DNA of 64,000 bases from Acidobacteriota bacterium (GCA_029263395.1 JAJCXO010000132.1:1-64000); one strand, 5' to 3'; positions 9,074 through 18,242 are shown, counted from the stretch's first letter. Program-made: numbers and translations. The notes: generated by a model not told the origin, from the letters alone.

Positions 9074-10512
9074 ACGTCGGCGTCATCGACCTGGCCATTC
9101 TGCTGGTCTACTTGGGCGGTGTTGTTGCGCTGGGTACCTGGGTCGGGCGCCATGCGACCAGTGCAACCGACTACATGCTCGGTGGTCGCAATTTGCCGTG
9201 GTGGCTGATCCTGGTCTCGATCGTCGCCACCGAGACCAGCACCGTCACCTTTCTGAGCATCCCGGGGTTCGCCTACACCCGCGATCTGACCTGGCTACAG
9301 ATCCCTCTCGGCTTCGTGATCGGACGCTACATCATCGCGTATTTGCTGCTGCCACGTTACTTCGCGGGCAACATCTTCACAGCTTATGAGGTCCTGCGGG
9401 ATCGCTTCGGCGGTATCACCCAACGCGCCGCATCGATCCTGTTCATCCTCACCCGCAGCCTGGCCGACGGCTTGCGCCTCTTCTTGTCTTCGATCGTGCT
9501 GCAAGAAATGACCGGCCTGGCGCTGCATTGGGCAGTCATAGCCATCGGTCTGACGACCATCCTTTATACCTTCTTCGGTGGCTTAAAAGCGGTGGTGTGG
9601 ACCGATTTGGTTCAGTTCACCGTCTACATGGCAGGCGGTGGCGTCGCGTTTGCACTCATCTTGCAACGCCTACCCGACGGCTGGGGGCAAATGATCGAAA
9701 TCGGCGATGCCGCTGGTCGGTTGCGCGTCTTCGACCTCGGCTTTGACGCCACCAATCCCTACGGGCTGTGGGCCGGCCTGCTTGGCGGCGTCTTCGTCAG
9801 CTTCGGCTCCCACGGCGTCGATCAGCTGATGGTCCAGCGTTATCTCGGCGCCCGCAACCTACCGGACGCCCGTCGCGCCCTCAGTCTCAGCGGCTTCGTC
9901 GTCTTCGCCCAATTCGCATTCTTCCTCCTCCTCGGTGTGGGTCTCTTCGCTTTCTACCAAGTTTTCCCACCAGCCGAAGCCTTCGAGCGCGCTGACCGTA
10001 TCTTCGCTCATTTCATAGTCAACGAGATGCCAACCGGCTTGCTTGGCCTGCTGTTGGGAGCCGTTTTTGCGGCCGCGATGTCGACCCTGTCGAGTTCCCT
10101 CAACTCCTGCGCCACTTCCGCGGTCAACGACATCTACTTACCCTTGGCAGGGCGAACTATCTCCAACGAGCGCCAACTGCGGCTCACTCGCACCCTGACG
10201 GTAGTCTTCGGTTTGGTTCAGATCGTCGTCGGTATCGCCGGACAACGGCTAGTCGCTTCGGCGGTCTCGAGCATCTTGGGTATCGCCGGATTCACCATCG
10301 GCATCGTGCTCGGCATCTTCTTCCTCGGACTCTTCACCCAGCGCGTTGGCCAGCGTGCCGCCCTTGCCGGCATGGTCGTTGGCTTCAGCGGCATGACCGC
10401 CGTCTTCTTCGCGACTCCCCTAGCCTGGACCTGGTTCGCCCTGGTGGGTTCGACCGCAACCTTCGGTGTCGGCTTGGCGGCGAGTTACATCTGGCCGCGG
10501 AGAGCGGTCTGA
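9070..10512 (+). CDS. Sodium:solute symporter (SSS family), probable amino-sugar importer
   Basis: A 480-residue inner-membrane protein with about 13 hydrophobic spans. It opens with IDLAILLVYLGGVVALG and carries the SSS signatures GGRNLPWWL and ETSTVTFLSIPGFAY near the N-terminus and AMSTLSSSLNSCATS around residues 335-350. It overlaps the kinase gene by ATGA, which argues that the imported substrate is the kinase substrate. As I recall, an inner-membrane MurNAc transporter (MurT) of Tannerella forsythia is encoded beside a MurNAc kinase, and this pair has the same logic. Substrate assignment is inference. Confidence 0.85.
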   Translation: MNVGVIDLAILLVYLGGVVALGTWVGRHATSATDYMLGGRNLPWWLILVSIVATETSTVTFLSIPGFAYTRDLTWLQIPLGFVIGRYIIAYLLLPRYFAGNIFTAYEVLRDRFGGITQRAASILFILTRSLADGLRLFLSSIVLQEMTGLALHWAVIAIGLTTILYTFFGGLKAVVWTDLVQFTVYMAGGGVAFALILQRLPDGWGQMIEIGDAAGRLRVFDLGFDATNPYGLWAGLLGGVFVSFGSHGVDQLMVQRYLGARNLPDARRALSLSGFVVFAQFAFFLLLGVGLFAFYQVFPPAEAFERADRIFAHFIVNEMPTGLLGLLLGAVFAAAMSTLSSSLNSCATSAVNDIYLPLAGRTISNERQLRLTRTLTVVFGLVQIVVGIAGQRLVASAVSSILGIAGFTIGIVLGIFFLGLFTQRVGQRAALAGMVVGFSGMTAVFFATPLAWTWFALVGSTATFGVGLAASYIWPRRAV

Positions 10513-10868
10513 CCGTCAACAGCTTCACCGAGGCGGCCGAAGAGACGGCCGACCTCCACGTCTTCCCAGACGACTCGTTTGTTGTCGCCTGGTTCAACGG
10601 CTACCCATACGGCGGCACGGTCTGGGCCCGTCAGTTCCGTGCCGACACAACACCCTTCGCCGATCAGATCGAAGTTGCTGCTCCCGCCGATTTCGGACCG
10701 CGCAGCCGACTGCGCGTCGACGGCTCGGCGACCGAATTCGTGGTCGCCTGGGACGACTACGACTTCCCGCCTCCTACTGACGTCTCCGCCCGCGGCTACC
10801 AATCCGGCCTGGTCATCTTCGCCGACAGCTTCGAGTCCGGCGATACTTACGCCTGGGCGCAGCGCTGA
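10513..10868 (+). pseudogene. C-terminal remnant of a secreted repeat protein
   Basis: A frame open from about 10503 to the TGA at 10866-10868 has no start codon but reads like real protein. It shows VNSFTEAAEETADLHV and DDSFVVAWFNGY, then a second similar repeat (ATEFVVAWDDYDF), and ends in VIFADSFESGDTYAW. The VNSxT and FVVAW pattern resembles secreted beta-propeller-like repeat proteins, and the DSFESGD-W tail resembles a C-terminal sorting tail I have seen in related bacteria. The 5' part is gone, with the symporter stop lying at the junction, so I call a truncated pseudogene. Confidence 0.6.
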
Positions 10869-10993
10869 GCGCCGATTTTGAGTCAGTCCTGTCAAGATTC
10901 CGGTCAAGGTTGAACCGACGTGGCTGGCACCCCAGAGGGGCGGGGAGGAGGGGACAGGAGAGGAGGCCGAATCGATGGACGTCCGAGGCCGAC

Positions 10994-13900
10994 TCAGTAC
11001 AACAACACGGACGCCCGCACCTGCCGCCACTCCGCATGGTCCGCTGTATCAGCCGCCAAGATCTCCGCCACCGACTTGCCAGCCCTCAGATCGCGACCGA
11101 CACGATCCGTTCCCAGCAGCCAGGTCAAAGACTCCTCAGAGCGCCAGGCAAACTCAGGCTGACGAGCCAGGGTCGTCAACAGCTCGAGCCCAAGCCGATA
11201 GGGCTCGGCCGACGACGCATCATTCACCCGTACCTGCCAGCCATAACACTCTTGATCGAGGTTCTTAGGCCGTGGCGCGGCAGGGCCACTGAGCGGAGTA
11301 AAACGACTCGACTTCAGTTCGAATCCGGGGATCGACCGCAACGTCTCCATAGCCAACCCGTTAGCATCCAACCACGGTGCGCCGAGACGTAGAAATGGCG
11401 TGGCGGTGCCTCGCCCTTCCGAGACGTTGGTCGCTTCCAACAACGCGACCCCGGGATAAGCCAACGCGGCCTCGGCAGTACGCAGATTGGGTGACGGCGA
11501 AACCCACGGCAACCCCGTATCGGCCCACGTCATGTGACGCTGCCACCCCACCATCGGTATCACGGTGAGTTCGGCGGGCCGCGACAAGCCGGCGTTCACC
11601 AGGCTCGCCATCTCCCCCATCGTCAACCCATGGATCAACGGTCCTGGCGCCAAGTTGACGAAACTCGCCGGCACCACATCCCGCGACGCCGCCACCGGCC
11701 CCGCGACGCGCTTACCGCCGAGTGGATTTGGACGATCGAGCACCACCACCTCCAACCCAGCGTCTGCCGCGGCCTCCAGACAAAGGATCAACGTGCTGAC
11801 GTAGGTGTAGAACCGCACCCCAGCACCCTGGAGATCAAATACCAAAGTATCCAAATTCTCGAGGTCGGCGGGCGTTGGCTTACGACGATCACCGTAGAGG
11901 CTGACCATCGGCAAACCGCTGATCGGATCCCTGCCATCCGTCACCGCTTCGCCGGCTGCCGCCCGACCTCGCAGCCCATGTTCGGGCGAGAACAAGCGTG
12001 CCACCTCCAACCCCTGATCACGCAGCACATCGATCGCATGTCGACCGTCTGACGTCACAGAAGCACTGTGAACCACCAACCCGAGACGCTTGCCAACCAG
12101 CGTCGACACATCCTGCTCCAAGCGCTCCAGGCCAACTTGCACCGGCGGCTCAGCCAGCGCCCGCACCACCGCGTCAGCCAACGCCGGACGCACCTTGCGG
12201 ATCAGGTTGTTGTCGCGACTGGGATGGACCCGGTTGGTCAGCAGAATGACGAAGAGTTCACGCTCGGGATCGATCCAGATCGACGTGCCAGTAAATCCGG
12301 TGTGTCCGAAAGAGCTCGACGAAAACAGCGAACCCGCGCTGGATCCCTTGGGCGACTTCATATCCCAACCCAAGCCACGACCCTCGCCGAGATCTTCATG
12401 ACGCCGGGTGAAGGTATCGAAGGTAGCCCGCGACACCAGACGGTGGTGTTCGAAGACACCGTGATTGACCAACAGGCGAGCGAACCGCGCCAAGTCGCCG
12501 GCCGTGCTGAACAGTCCGGCGTGCGGCGCGACGCCTCCCAAAGCGTGCGCGTTCTCGTCGTGCACCTCCCCCTGCAGGACCCGACCCCGCCACGGGTCCT
12601 CTTCCGTCGGTGCGATACGCTCGATCAACTCCCGGCCCGGCAAGAACCTCGTCTCTGCCATACTCAAGGGTTGAAACACCCGCCGCTCCAGAAACACCTC
12701 CATCGGCTCACCGGCCACCCGCTCGAGAATCTCCCCCAACAGGATGATGCCCAGATCAGAATACTTGGTTTGGCTCCCCGGTTCGTAGACCAGATCCATC
12801 GCTTGGATATGTTCGACGTAGGCGGGCTTACCCTGTAAGGACTTGTAAAGCGGAGCCCACCAATCGACTCCCGAAGTGTGGGTCAGCAGATGGCGGACGG
12901 TCACTGCGCTGCGTGTCTGCGCCGCGTCCGGCTCAACGTCAGCACCGATAAAACCCGGCAGGAAATCGACCACCCGGGCATCGAGCTCTAGCTGTCCTGC
13001 ATCGACCAGGATCATCGCCATGGTGGTTGTGCCAACCACTTTGGTCAAACTCGCCAAATCGTAGATCGTGTCCGCAGCCACCGTCGGTGCATCCGCGGCA
13101 TAACTCAGACGTCCGAAGGGCCGCAGGTGAACCAGCCGATCGCCGTAGCCAATGGCGACCACACCGCCGGGGAAAGCGCCCTGAGCCAGAAAGTCGTCGA
13201 GCAGGCGATCAACCTCTGCCAGTCCGCCAGGCTTGAACCGAGCAGACTCTGAAACATGAGCAGACTCTGGAACATGAGCAGACTCTGTTGCATTGGCAGA
13301 CTCTGGCTCCTGGGCAGACTCTGGGCCATGGGCAGACTCTGGAGAGGGACTCAATGTCATGGGCCGCCTCGGGATGTCGAGTCCATGACCGACAGGATAC
13401 CCCTGATGTCCGGGAATCGGCAGCGAAACGGGCAAACGGCCCGTGACGTCGAATTCGCCGAACACTGCTGCGATGGCCGCCCGCTGACTGACCGTTGCGG
13501 CGCCGTACGCACAGAGGTAAACCGGCGCCTCCGGGATCGCCGCCAGCAGGTACGGGCTTTCCATCGAAAGCACCACAAGCGGACGCCCGGTAGCCATCAA
13601 TCGACTCAACAAACGTTGGTGTGATGCCGCCAACGCCTTGCCGTCAGCGGCCACGGAACGGACGAAAGCCGACACCAGGATATGTGAAAACTCCGGCGCC
13701 ATGGAGACGATCTCATCGCTGACCTCGGCCGAGATATCGGGTCCCAGGAAACGCGTTGTGGCGTCGATTGCCCTGGCCGCCAGCTCGTCCCGCGGCAGGC
13801 CACGAAACACCAACCGATCGCTGATCACCAAATGCAACAGGCGTAGCGGCGCTTCGGCCTTCAACGGCAGGATCCCACCCTCGTTACGTACCACCGTGAT

Positions 13901-15217
13901 CGCGTCACGGGCGATCGATTCCGCCCTTGCCACGTCCACGGGACGTGCTACGTGTTGGCCGATTGCTGCCGGGTCGACAAGACGCGCTTGATGCAGGCCA
14001 AGGTTGGCTTTGATAGCCAAGATCCGCCGCACTGACGCGTCGAGCCGCGCTTCAGTGAGCTGTCCTTCCCGCACTCCGCGCACCAGAGACTGGATCGCCA
14101 CCCGTGGATCAGGCGGCATCAGGATGACATCGGCACCGGCTTGCACCGCCCGTACCGCCGCGCCGCCGGTCCAAGCCGGGCGGACCCCGGCCATTTCCAT
14201 CGCGTCGGTCACGATCAGGCCCGTAAAGCCGAGCTCGTTACGCAAGAGTCCGTCGACCAGCGCTGGTGACAAGGTGGCAGGAGCACCACTGGCGTCAACC
14301 GCCGGCACCGCGATATGCCCGAGCATCACCGCGTCCACCCCCTGGCTGATCGCGGCTCTGAACGGCGCCAGCTCGACGGCCTCCAAGCGCTCGCGATCTC
14401 CCGTCACGACCGGCAATGCGACATGGGAATCGATCGCCGTATCGCCGTGTCCCGGAAAATGTTTGGCGGTGGTCAGTACACCTCGAGGACCGCCACCCGC
14501 TCCGTGACCGCCACCCTCTTCGTGACCGCCACGTTGCGCACCCGCAATGAAGGCTCGTGACAGCCGTGCCACCAGTTCCGGATCTTCACCAAAAGAACGG
14601 ATGTTGATGATCGGATTGGCCGGGTTGTTGTTGACGTCCGCCACCGGCGCAAACGTCCAGTGGATACCGAGGGCACGGGCCTCCCGCGCCGTCACCTCTC
14701 CCACAAAGTGCGCCGCGGCTTCCGACCGCGTGGCACCCACCGCCATGGCATAAGGCAGCGGCACCGTACCCCGCCGCACTCGAAACGCCATCCCCCGTTC
14801 GAGATCCGACGCCACCAGCAACGGCAGTGCTGCCGCCGACTGCATCGCATTGAGATACCGTGGAATCGACTCCAGATCAGCGTCGAACACCACCAAACCG
14901 CCAACCCCGAGCTCAACCACCATCGATAGAAGGGCCTGATAGTCCTCGCTCGCCGGGTTCCGGTACTGGCCAAACGACCGCACCATCACCATCTGAGCGG
15001 CCTTTGCTTCCAGGCTCATCGCCGCCAGCGTCCCATCGACCCACTTCCCATCGACCCACTTCCCATCGACCCACTTCCCATCGACCCACTGTGGAGCCTC
15101 GACACCCACACTCTGTGGCTCGCTAGCTTCCGCTGGTACGGAAATCGCTTCCCCAACCATCAGAACAAGGCAGAAGATGACGGCGAGGGTGATCCGATAA
15201 GTGGCGTGCATAGACAT
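10994..15217 (-). CDS. Secreted triple fusion: GH3 NagZ-like, serine beta-lactamase-fold (AmiE-like), DUF1343/NamZ-like
   Basis: A 1407-residue exported protein. I chose the ATG at 15217 because a signal peptide follows at once (ITLAVIFCLVLMVGEAISV); the frame opens at 15268. After a KWVDG repeat comes a GH3 domain (about 65-590) with the NagZ signature KHFPGHGDT at 252-260 and nucleophile Asp338 (IVTDAMEM). A PESA-repeat linker (about 625-660) leads to a beta-lactamase/esterase-fold domain (about 665-1025) with Ser723-x-x-Lys726 (SLTK), a YSD motif and HTG. A DUF1343 domain (about 1035-1407) opens with GKRLGLVVHS and has FSPEHGLRG. In Bacillus subtilis the corresponding activities NagZ, AmiE and NamZ are separate enzymes of one muropeptide-recovery operon. 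One polypeptide could release GlcNAc, MurNAc and peptide. Domains are certain; joint function is inference. Confidence 0.9.
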   Translation of the reverse strand: MSMHATYRITLAVIFCLVLMVGEAISVPAEASEPQSVGVEAPQWVDGKWVDGKWVDGKWVDGTLAAMSLEAKAAQMVMVRSFGQYRNPASEDYQALLSMVVELGVGGLVVFDADLESIPRYLNAMQSAAALPLLVASDLERGMAFRVRRGTVPLPYAMAVGATRSEAAAHFVGEVTAREARALGIHWTFAPVADVNNNPANPIINIRSFGEDPELVARLSRAFIAGAQRGGHEEGGGHGAGGGPRGVLTTAKHFPGHGDTAIDSHVALPVVTGDRERLEAVELAPFRAAISQGVDAVMLGHIAVPAVDASGAPATLSPALVDGLLRNELGFTGLIVTDAMEMAGVRPAWTGGAAVRAVQAGADVILMPPDPRVAIQSLVRGVREGQLTEARLDASVRRILAIKANLGLHQARLVDPAAIGQHVARPVDVARAESIARDAITVVRNEGGILPLKAEAPLRLLHLVISDRLVFRGLPRDELAARAIDATTRFLGPDISAEVSDEIVSMAPEFSHILVSAFVRSVAADGKALAASHQRLLSRLMATGRPLVVLSMESPYLLAAIPEAPVYLCAYGAATVSQRAAIAAVFGEFDVTGRLPVSLPIPGHQGYPVGHGLDIPRRPMTLSPSPESAHGPESAQEPESANATESAHVPESAHVSESARFKPGGLAEVDRLLDDFLAQGAFPGGVVAIGYGDRLVHLRPFGRLSYAADAPTVAADTIYDLASLTKVVGTTTMAMILVDAGQLELDARVVDFLPGFIGADVEPDAAQTRSAVTVRHLLTHTSGVDWWAPLYKSLQGKPAYVEHIQAMDLVYEPGSQTKYSDLGIILLGEILERVAGEPMEVFLERRVFQPLSMAETRFLPGRELIERIAPTEEDPWRGRVLQGEVHDENAHALGGVAPHAGLFSTAGDLARFARLLVNHGVFEHHRLVSRATFDTFTRRHEDLGEGRGLGWDMKSPKGSSAGSLFSSSSFGHTGFTGTSIWIDPERELFVILLTNRVHPSRDNNLIRKVRPALADAVVRALAEPPVQVGLERLEQDVSTLVGKRLGLVVHSASVTSDGRHAIDVLRDQGLEVARLFSPEHGLRGRAAAGEAVTDGRDPISGLPMVSLYGDRRKPTPADLENLDTLVFDLQGAGVRFYTYVSTLILCLEAAADAGLEVVVLDRPNPLGGKRVAGPVAASRDVVPASFVNLAPGPLIHGLTMGEMASLVNAGLSRPAELTVIPMVGWQRHMTWADTGLPWVSPSPNLRTAEAALAYPGVALLEATNVSEGRGTATPFLRLGAPWLDANGLAMETLRSIPGFELKSSRFTPLSGPAAPRPKNLDQECYGWQVRVNDASSAEPYRLGLELLTTLARQPEFAWRSEESLTWLLGTDRVGRDLRAGKSVAEILAADTADHAEWRQVRASVLLY
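13242..13349 (-). repeat. Six 18-bp repeats encoding the PESA linker
   Basis: GCAGACTCT recurs at 13242, 13260, 13278, 13296, 13314 and 13332, an exact 18-bp period. On the coding strand it gives hexapeptides of the form xPESAx between the GH3 and beta-lactamase-fold domains. It probably acts as a flexible or glycosylatable hinge. Confidence 0.9.
15032..15091 (-). repeat. Four 15-bp repeats encoding KWVDG
   Basis: CCCATCGACCCACTT occurs four times in a row (last base differs in the final copy). It encodes KWVDG pentapeptides directly after the signal peptide of the triple-domain hydrolase. The Trp-x-Asp-Gly core echoes the WSDG repeats of the nearby subtilases. Confidence 0.9.
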
Positions 15218-15553
15218 GAATTCGCTGGTCCGGACGGCTCTGGAGTCTACCTCGCCGTCGACCACCAAGCTAGCGCTAGCAGCTCATGGCCGTAGGGGCT
15301 CTAGCAGGCGTGGATGCGTTCCGCAGTAGATCTAGAGCAGCTCAATCACTCCCCCCAATAGCCTCGCGCATTTGACTGCACTTATTTTAGAATCCGTATA
15401 TTTTCATGTCGCGTTTTTAGCGTCATTTTTTTCGTCAGATGGAAGCTGTATCTTTCTACTCAGCCAGCCACCGAGGGGCAAGAAGGGCGGCACCCTCACG
15501 ACTAACTCACCCATTGACTTATCAGTTTCATTCAAACTCTTCATCTATCTCAT

Positions 15554-15579
15554 AGTTCAAATAATTCACCTCTTGAACT
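15554..15579. promoter_or_regulatory. Inverted repeat AGTTCAA / TTGAACT upstream of subtilase 1
   Basis: Seven-base perfect arms AGTTCAA (15554-15560) and TTGAACT (15573-15579) separated by 12 bp, in the AT-rich zone about 180 bp before the subtilase start. Spacing and position suit a dimeric regulator. No family consensus recognised. Confidence 0.35.
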
Positions 15580-15631
15580 GTGAAGCATCTAATTCAGGCC
15601 AGGGACAACACTCGGATCTCAGCCCCCGCTG

Positions 15632-15647
15632 ATCTTTTCTAAAAGAT
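15632..15647. promoter_or_regulatory. Dyad ATCTTTT-CT-AAAAGAT
   Basis: A 16-bp perfect dyad about 110 bp before the subtilase start. It may be an operator or a weak hairpin in the leader. Nothing decides between them. Confidence 0.3.
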
Positions 15648-15742
15648 TAGGGACGAGACGAAGATCGTGCGGCGCCGGAGCCTCTCGGACGGCTCTGTGC
15701 ATTTTGCAAGAAATGGTTGTTGTTACGGTTCAACGTGACGAC

Positions 15743-15749
15743 AAGGAGG
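15743..15749 (+). promoter_or_regulatory. Strong Shine-Dalgarno AAGGAGG for subtilase 1
   Basis: A perfect anti-16S match followed by a 6-nt spacer and the ATG at 15756. It decides the start of the gene against the in-frame upstream start at 15717. Confidence 0.85.
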
Positions 15750-15755
15750 TTTGCC

Positions 15756-18053
15756 ATGAACAGACAAAGGAATACAGCACCTTATTGGGTTTCGGCGCTG
15801 CTCATCACAACATCGGTCATATGGTCGACTTCACAACTAGACGGTACGTCTCCTGAGACGGCACAGAGCCTCGGTCGGTTGGCCGGATTCGTTTGGAGTG
15901 ATCGCCCGGTTCCGGTCAACCCTCCATTGGATGCCCTGATCGAGTCAGCACCCGACGATGCTTCAGGGCTGATCGTTCAAGCCGAAACTGTCGAACTGGC
16001 TGCAAGCGCGGTTCGGAAAGCTGGCGGTCAGATTACTCATGAACTCGGAATCATTCATTCGGTGGCGGCTCGAATGACTACAATCCAACGGCAGAATCTC
16101 GACAACTCCGTCCGCATCTTCAACGACCACGAAGTGCACACGGCGAGCCTTGATCTCCAACTGAAGGCCACCGCCGACACTTACCTCAGAGAGGACAACG
16201 AAGACGAGAACAAAGGCGACGATGACGAGCTGAAGCTCAGTGCGAAGCACGACAAACAGCAGGTCGGGCTGGTCCGCTTCAATCTCTGCGATGTGCCAAC
16301 CGGCGCGACGGTGAGTGCGGCAACGTTGCGACTTTATGTCCGCGAAGACCGCGAAGACGTCACCATCGGCGTCCATCGGCTCACTCGAGGGTGGTGGGAA
16401 GGCGCTGGTGACAATGACAGCGGTGCCGATTGGGAGCACAATGACCAGCCGAATCGTTGGACTGCCCCCGGTGGCGACTTCGATCCGGCACCTGTCGGTG
16501 GTTTCACTCCCGAGATCAAAGACACCTACCACGACGTCGATGTGACCTCGCTCGTCCAGCAGTGGGTCGACGGTACCTATTTCAACGAAGGCTTCGCCTT
16601 GGTCGCCAGTGGATCCCAGGACGAAGTCAAGCTCGGCAGCCGAGAGAAGTCGGGTCGAGAGCCTCTGCTCGAGGTCAGCTACCAGGGTGGTGATCCTGCC
16701 AGCGTCACCTGCTCTTACGCCACCGGGATCGGCGGCCTAGGCAACGTCGCGACGTTAGTGGGAGCCGATCGGCTGCATCGCCTGGGCATAGATGGCTGGG
16801 GAGTTACGGTTGCGGTGCTCGACTCGGGTTGGTGGCACGACAAAGCCGAGCTTCAGAAAAATCTCCAAGACGACTCGAGGATTTTGGCGGAGTACGACGC
16901 GGTCAAAGACAAGTTGGAGCACGTGACCGACAAGTCCGGACACGGCACCCACGTCACTAGCATCATCCTCAGCAACCGGACGGCCGAAAGCGGGATCCAC
17001 CACGGCATCGCTCCCAACGCCAATCTAGTGCAGGTGCGCGCCTTTGGTGAGCACGGTGCTGGCACCTATGCCGACGTCATCCGCGGTCTCGACTGGATCG
17101 TCGCCAACCGGGATGTTTATGACATCCGAGTGCTGAATCTCTCTTTTGGCGCCCCTCCCCGCTCACATTATTGGGACGATCCGTTGAATCAAGCGGTGAT
17201 GGCAGCGTGGCAGGCGGGCATCGTCGTCATCGCCTCGGCTGGCAATGCCGGACCCGACCCGATGACGATCGGCGTGCCAGGCAACATCCCCTACATCATT
17301 ACTGTCGGCGCGATGTCGGACGGTGTCACCCCGCAGAGTCCGGGAGATGACTTCCTGGCCTCCTTTTCCGCCTCGGGCCCGACGGTCGAAGGCTTCGTAA
17401 AGCCGGAAGTGGTAGCGCCGGGCGGCCATGTGGTGGGGGTCATGGACAAGAACAAGCACCGAATCGCCAAGAACCATCCGGGGTGGGCCACCGAGGACAA
17501 CAAGCTTTTCTTGATGTCCGGAACCTCACAATCCGCGGGCGTCGTGTCAGGAATCGTCACGTTGATGTTACAAACCGATCCCTGGTTATCTCCCGATGAT
17601 GTCAAGTGTCGTCTGATGGCGACGGCACGCCCTGCGGTGAACGATTCCGGCAACCTGGCCTACAGCATCTTTCAACAAGGTGCTGGCATGGCGTACGCCT
17701 TCGACGCCGTCTGGTCGACCGCCACCGGCTGTGCCAACCGCAACCTCGACATCCATCTCGATCTGGCCGGAGTCGAGCACTATGCCGGCAGGGCCAACCG
17801 GGACGAACACGGAAATTATTACATTCGAGGGTTGGATGGTGAAAGCTACGTTTGGTCCGGTGGCTTTTTGTGGTCCGACGGCTTCTTGTGGTCCGACGGT
17901 TTCCTGTGGTCCGACGGCTTCTTATGGTCCGACGGCTTCCTGTGGTCCGACGGCTTCTTATGGTCCGACGATTACGCCTGGAGTGAGGGTTTCCTGTGGA
18001 GTGATGGTCTGACGGAATCGATGTCGATCAACTCCTGGGTAGAACAAGAGTGA
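15756..18053 (+). CDS. Secreted subtilisin-like protease (S8) with DNRLRE-type insert and WSDG-repeat tail
   Basis: A 765-residue exported protease. A signal peptide (YWVSALLITTSVIW) leads to an I9-like propeptide whose core GGQITHELGIIHSVA is shared with both downstream subtilases. Residues about 135-310 are a beta-sandwich of the DNRLRE kind (ADTYLREDN, LVRFNLCD, WVDGTYFNEGFAL), absent from the other two copies. The catalytic triad is Asp356 (AVLDSG), His396 (GHGTHVTS) and Ser591 (MSGTSQS), with an oxyanion region SAGNAGPD. The C-terminus holds nine hexapeptides of GFLWSD type and ends in LTESMSINSWVEQE. First of three tandem paralogues; its stop lies just before the second. Substrate unknown. 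Confidence 0.93.
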   Translation: MNRQRNTAPYWVSALLITTSVIWSTSQLDGTSPETAQSLGRLAGFVWSDRPVPVNPPLDALIESAPDDASGLIVQAETVELAASAVRKAGGQITHELGIIHSVAARMTTIQRQNLDNSVRIFNDHEVHTASLDLQLKATADTYLREDNEDENKGDDDELKLSAKHDKQQVGLVRFNLCDVPTGATVSAATLRLYVREDREDVTIGVHRLTRGWWEGAGDNDSGADWEHNDQPNRWTAPGGDFDPAPVGGFTPEIKDTYHDVDVTSLVQQWVDGTYFNEGFALVASGSQDEVKLGSREKSGREPLLEVSYQGGDPASVTCSYATGIGGLGNVATLVGADRLHRLGIDGWGVTVAVLDSGWWHDKAELQKNLQDDSRILAEYDAVKDKLEHVTDKSGHGTHVTSIILSNRTAESGIHHGIAPNANLVQVRAFGEHGAGTYADVIRGLDWIVANRDVYDIRVLNLSFGAPPRSHYWDDPLNQAVMAAWQAGIVVIASAGNAGPDPMTIGVPGNIPYIITVGAMSDGVTPQSPGDDFLASFSASGPTVEGFVKPEVVAPGGHVVGVMDKNKHRIAKNHPGWATEDNKLFLMSGTSQSAGVVSGIVTLMLQTDPWLSPDDVKCRLMATARPAVNDSGNLAYSIFQQGAGMAYAFDAVWSTATGCANRNLDIHLDLAGVEHYAGRANRDEHGNYYIRGLDGESYVWSGGFLWSDGFLWSDGFLWSDGFLWSDGFLWSDGFLWSDDYAWSEGFLWSDGLTESMSINSWVEQE
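17844..18005 (+). repeat. Nine 18-bp repeats (GFLWSD type) in subtilase 1
   Basis: The units run SYVWSG, then six of GFLWSD type (the sixth followed by Asp instead of Gly), then DYAWSE, then GFLWSD. Third positions vary (TTTTTG, TTCTTG, TTCCTG, TTCTTA), so the repeats are not a recent slippage product and the peptide looks under selection. Confidence 0.9.
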
Positions 18054-18097
18054 ATTCACGTTCATCAAGAAAGCGTTCATCAACAAAGAAAGTCATC

Positions 18098-18242
18098 ATG
18101 TTTCATTCAACAAAAGTGGCTGCCGGTTTTGGAACAGCAATTGCGCTCATCATGCTCGTGGCGTGGACGGTCTATCCCGCTCCGCCACGTGATAGCGCTC
18201 GCCGCGTCATCGTCCAAGGGGAAAACCTTGTCGAAGTCATTG
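18098..18242 (+). pseudogene. 5' fragment of subtilase 2, interrupted by an ISL3-family insertion
   Basis: ATG at 18098 opens a signal peptide (FGTAIALIMLVAWTVYPA) and the start of a propeptide (RRVIVQGENLVEVI) that matches subtilase 3 (IVQGAAGSNIVELV). The frame then runs into the IS element. Removing the element and one target copy joins ATT-G to AA-GCC in frame and yields EVIEAVRSVGGEITHELGIIH, the expected propeptide. The 3' part is at 19578-21145, and the ancestral gene would encode about 570 residues. An in-frame GTG at 18050 overlaps the stop of subtilase 1 but is a less likely start. Confidence 0.9.
18235..18242 (+). repeat. Left target-site duplication AGTCATTG
   Basis: The 8-bp AGTCATTG here is repeated exactly at 19570-19577, on the other side of the IS. 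Eight base pairs is the usual duplication size for the ISL3 family. Confidence 0.92.

Larger units (their letters stand above)
15218..15755. other. AT-rich intergenic region upstream of the subtilase cluster
   Basis: About 540 bp between divergent genes, clearly richer in A+T from 15370 to 15600 than the rest of the window. An 86-codon frame at 15372-15632 has no domain and weak coding character, so I do not call it. The region contains two dyads (listed separately) and a strong ribosome site just before the subtilase ATG. It probably carries the promoters of both flanking genes. Confidence 0.5.

Noticed and set aside
8033-15217. Complete MurNAc catabolic operon
   Set aside because: No MurQ etherase gene is present and the genes converge, so only a salvage gene neighbourhood can be claimed.
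15372-15632. 86-codon frame in the AT-rich intergenic region
   Set aside because: No domain, no ribosome site, composition typical of a promoter region.
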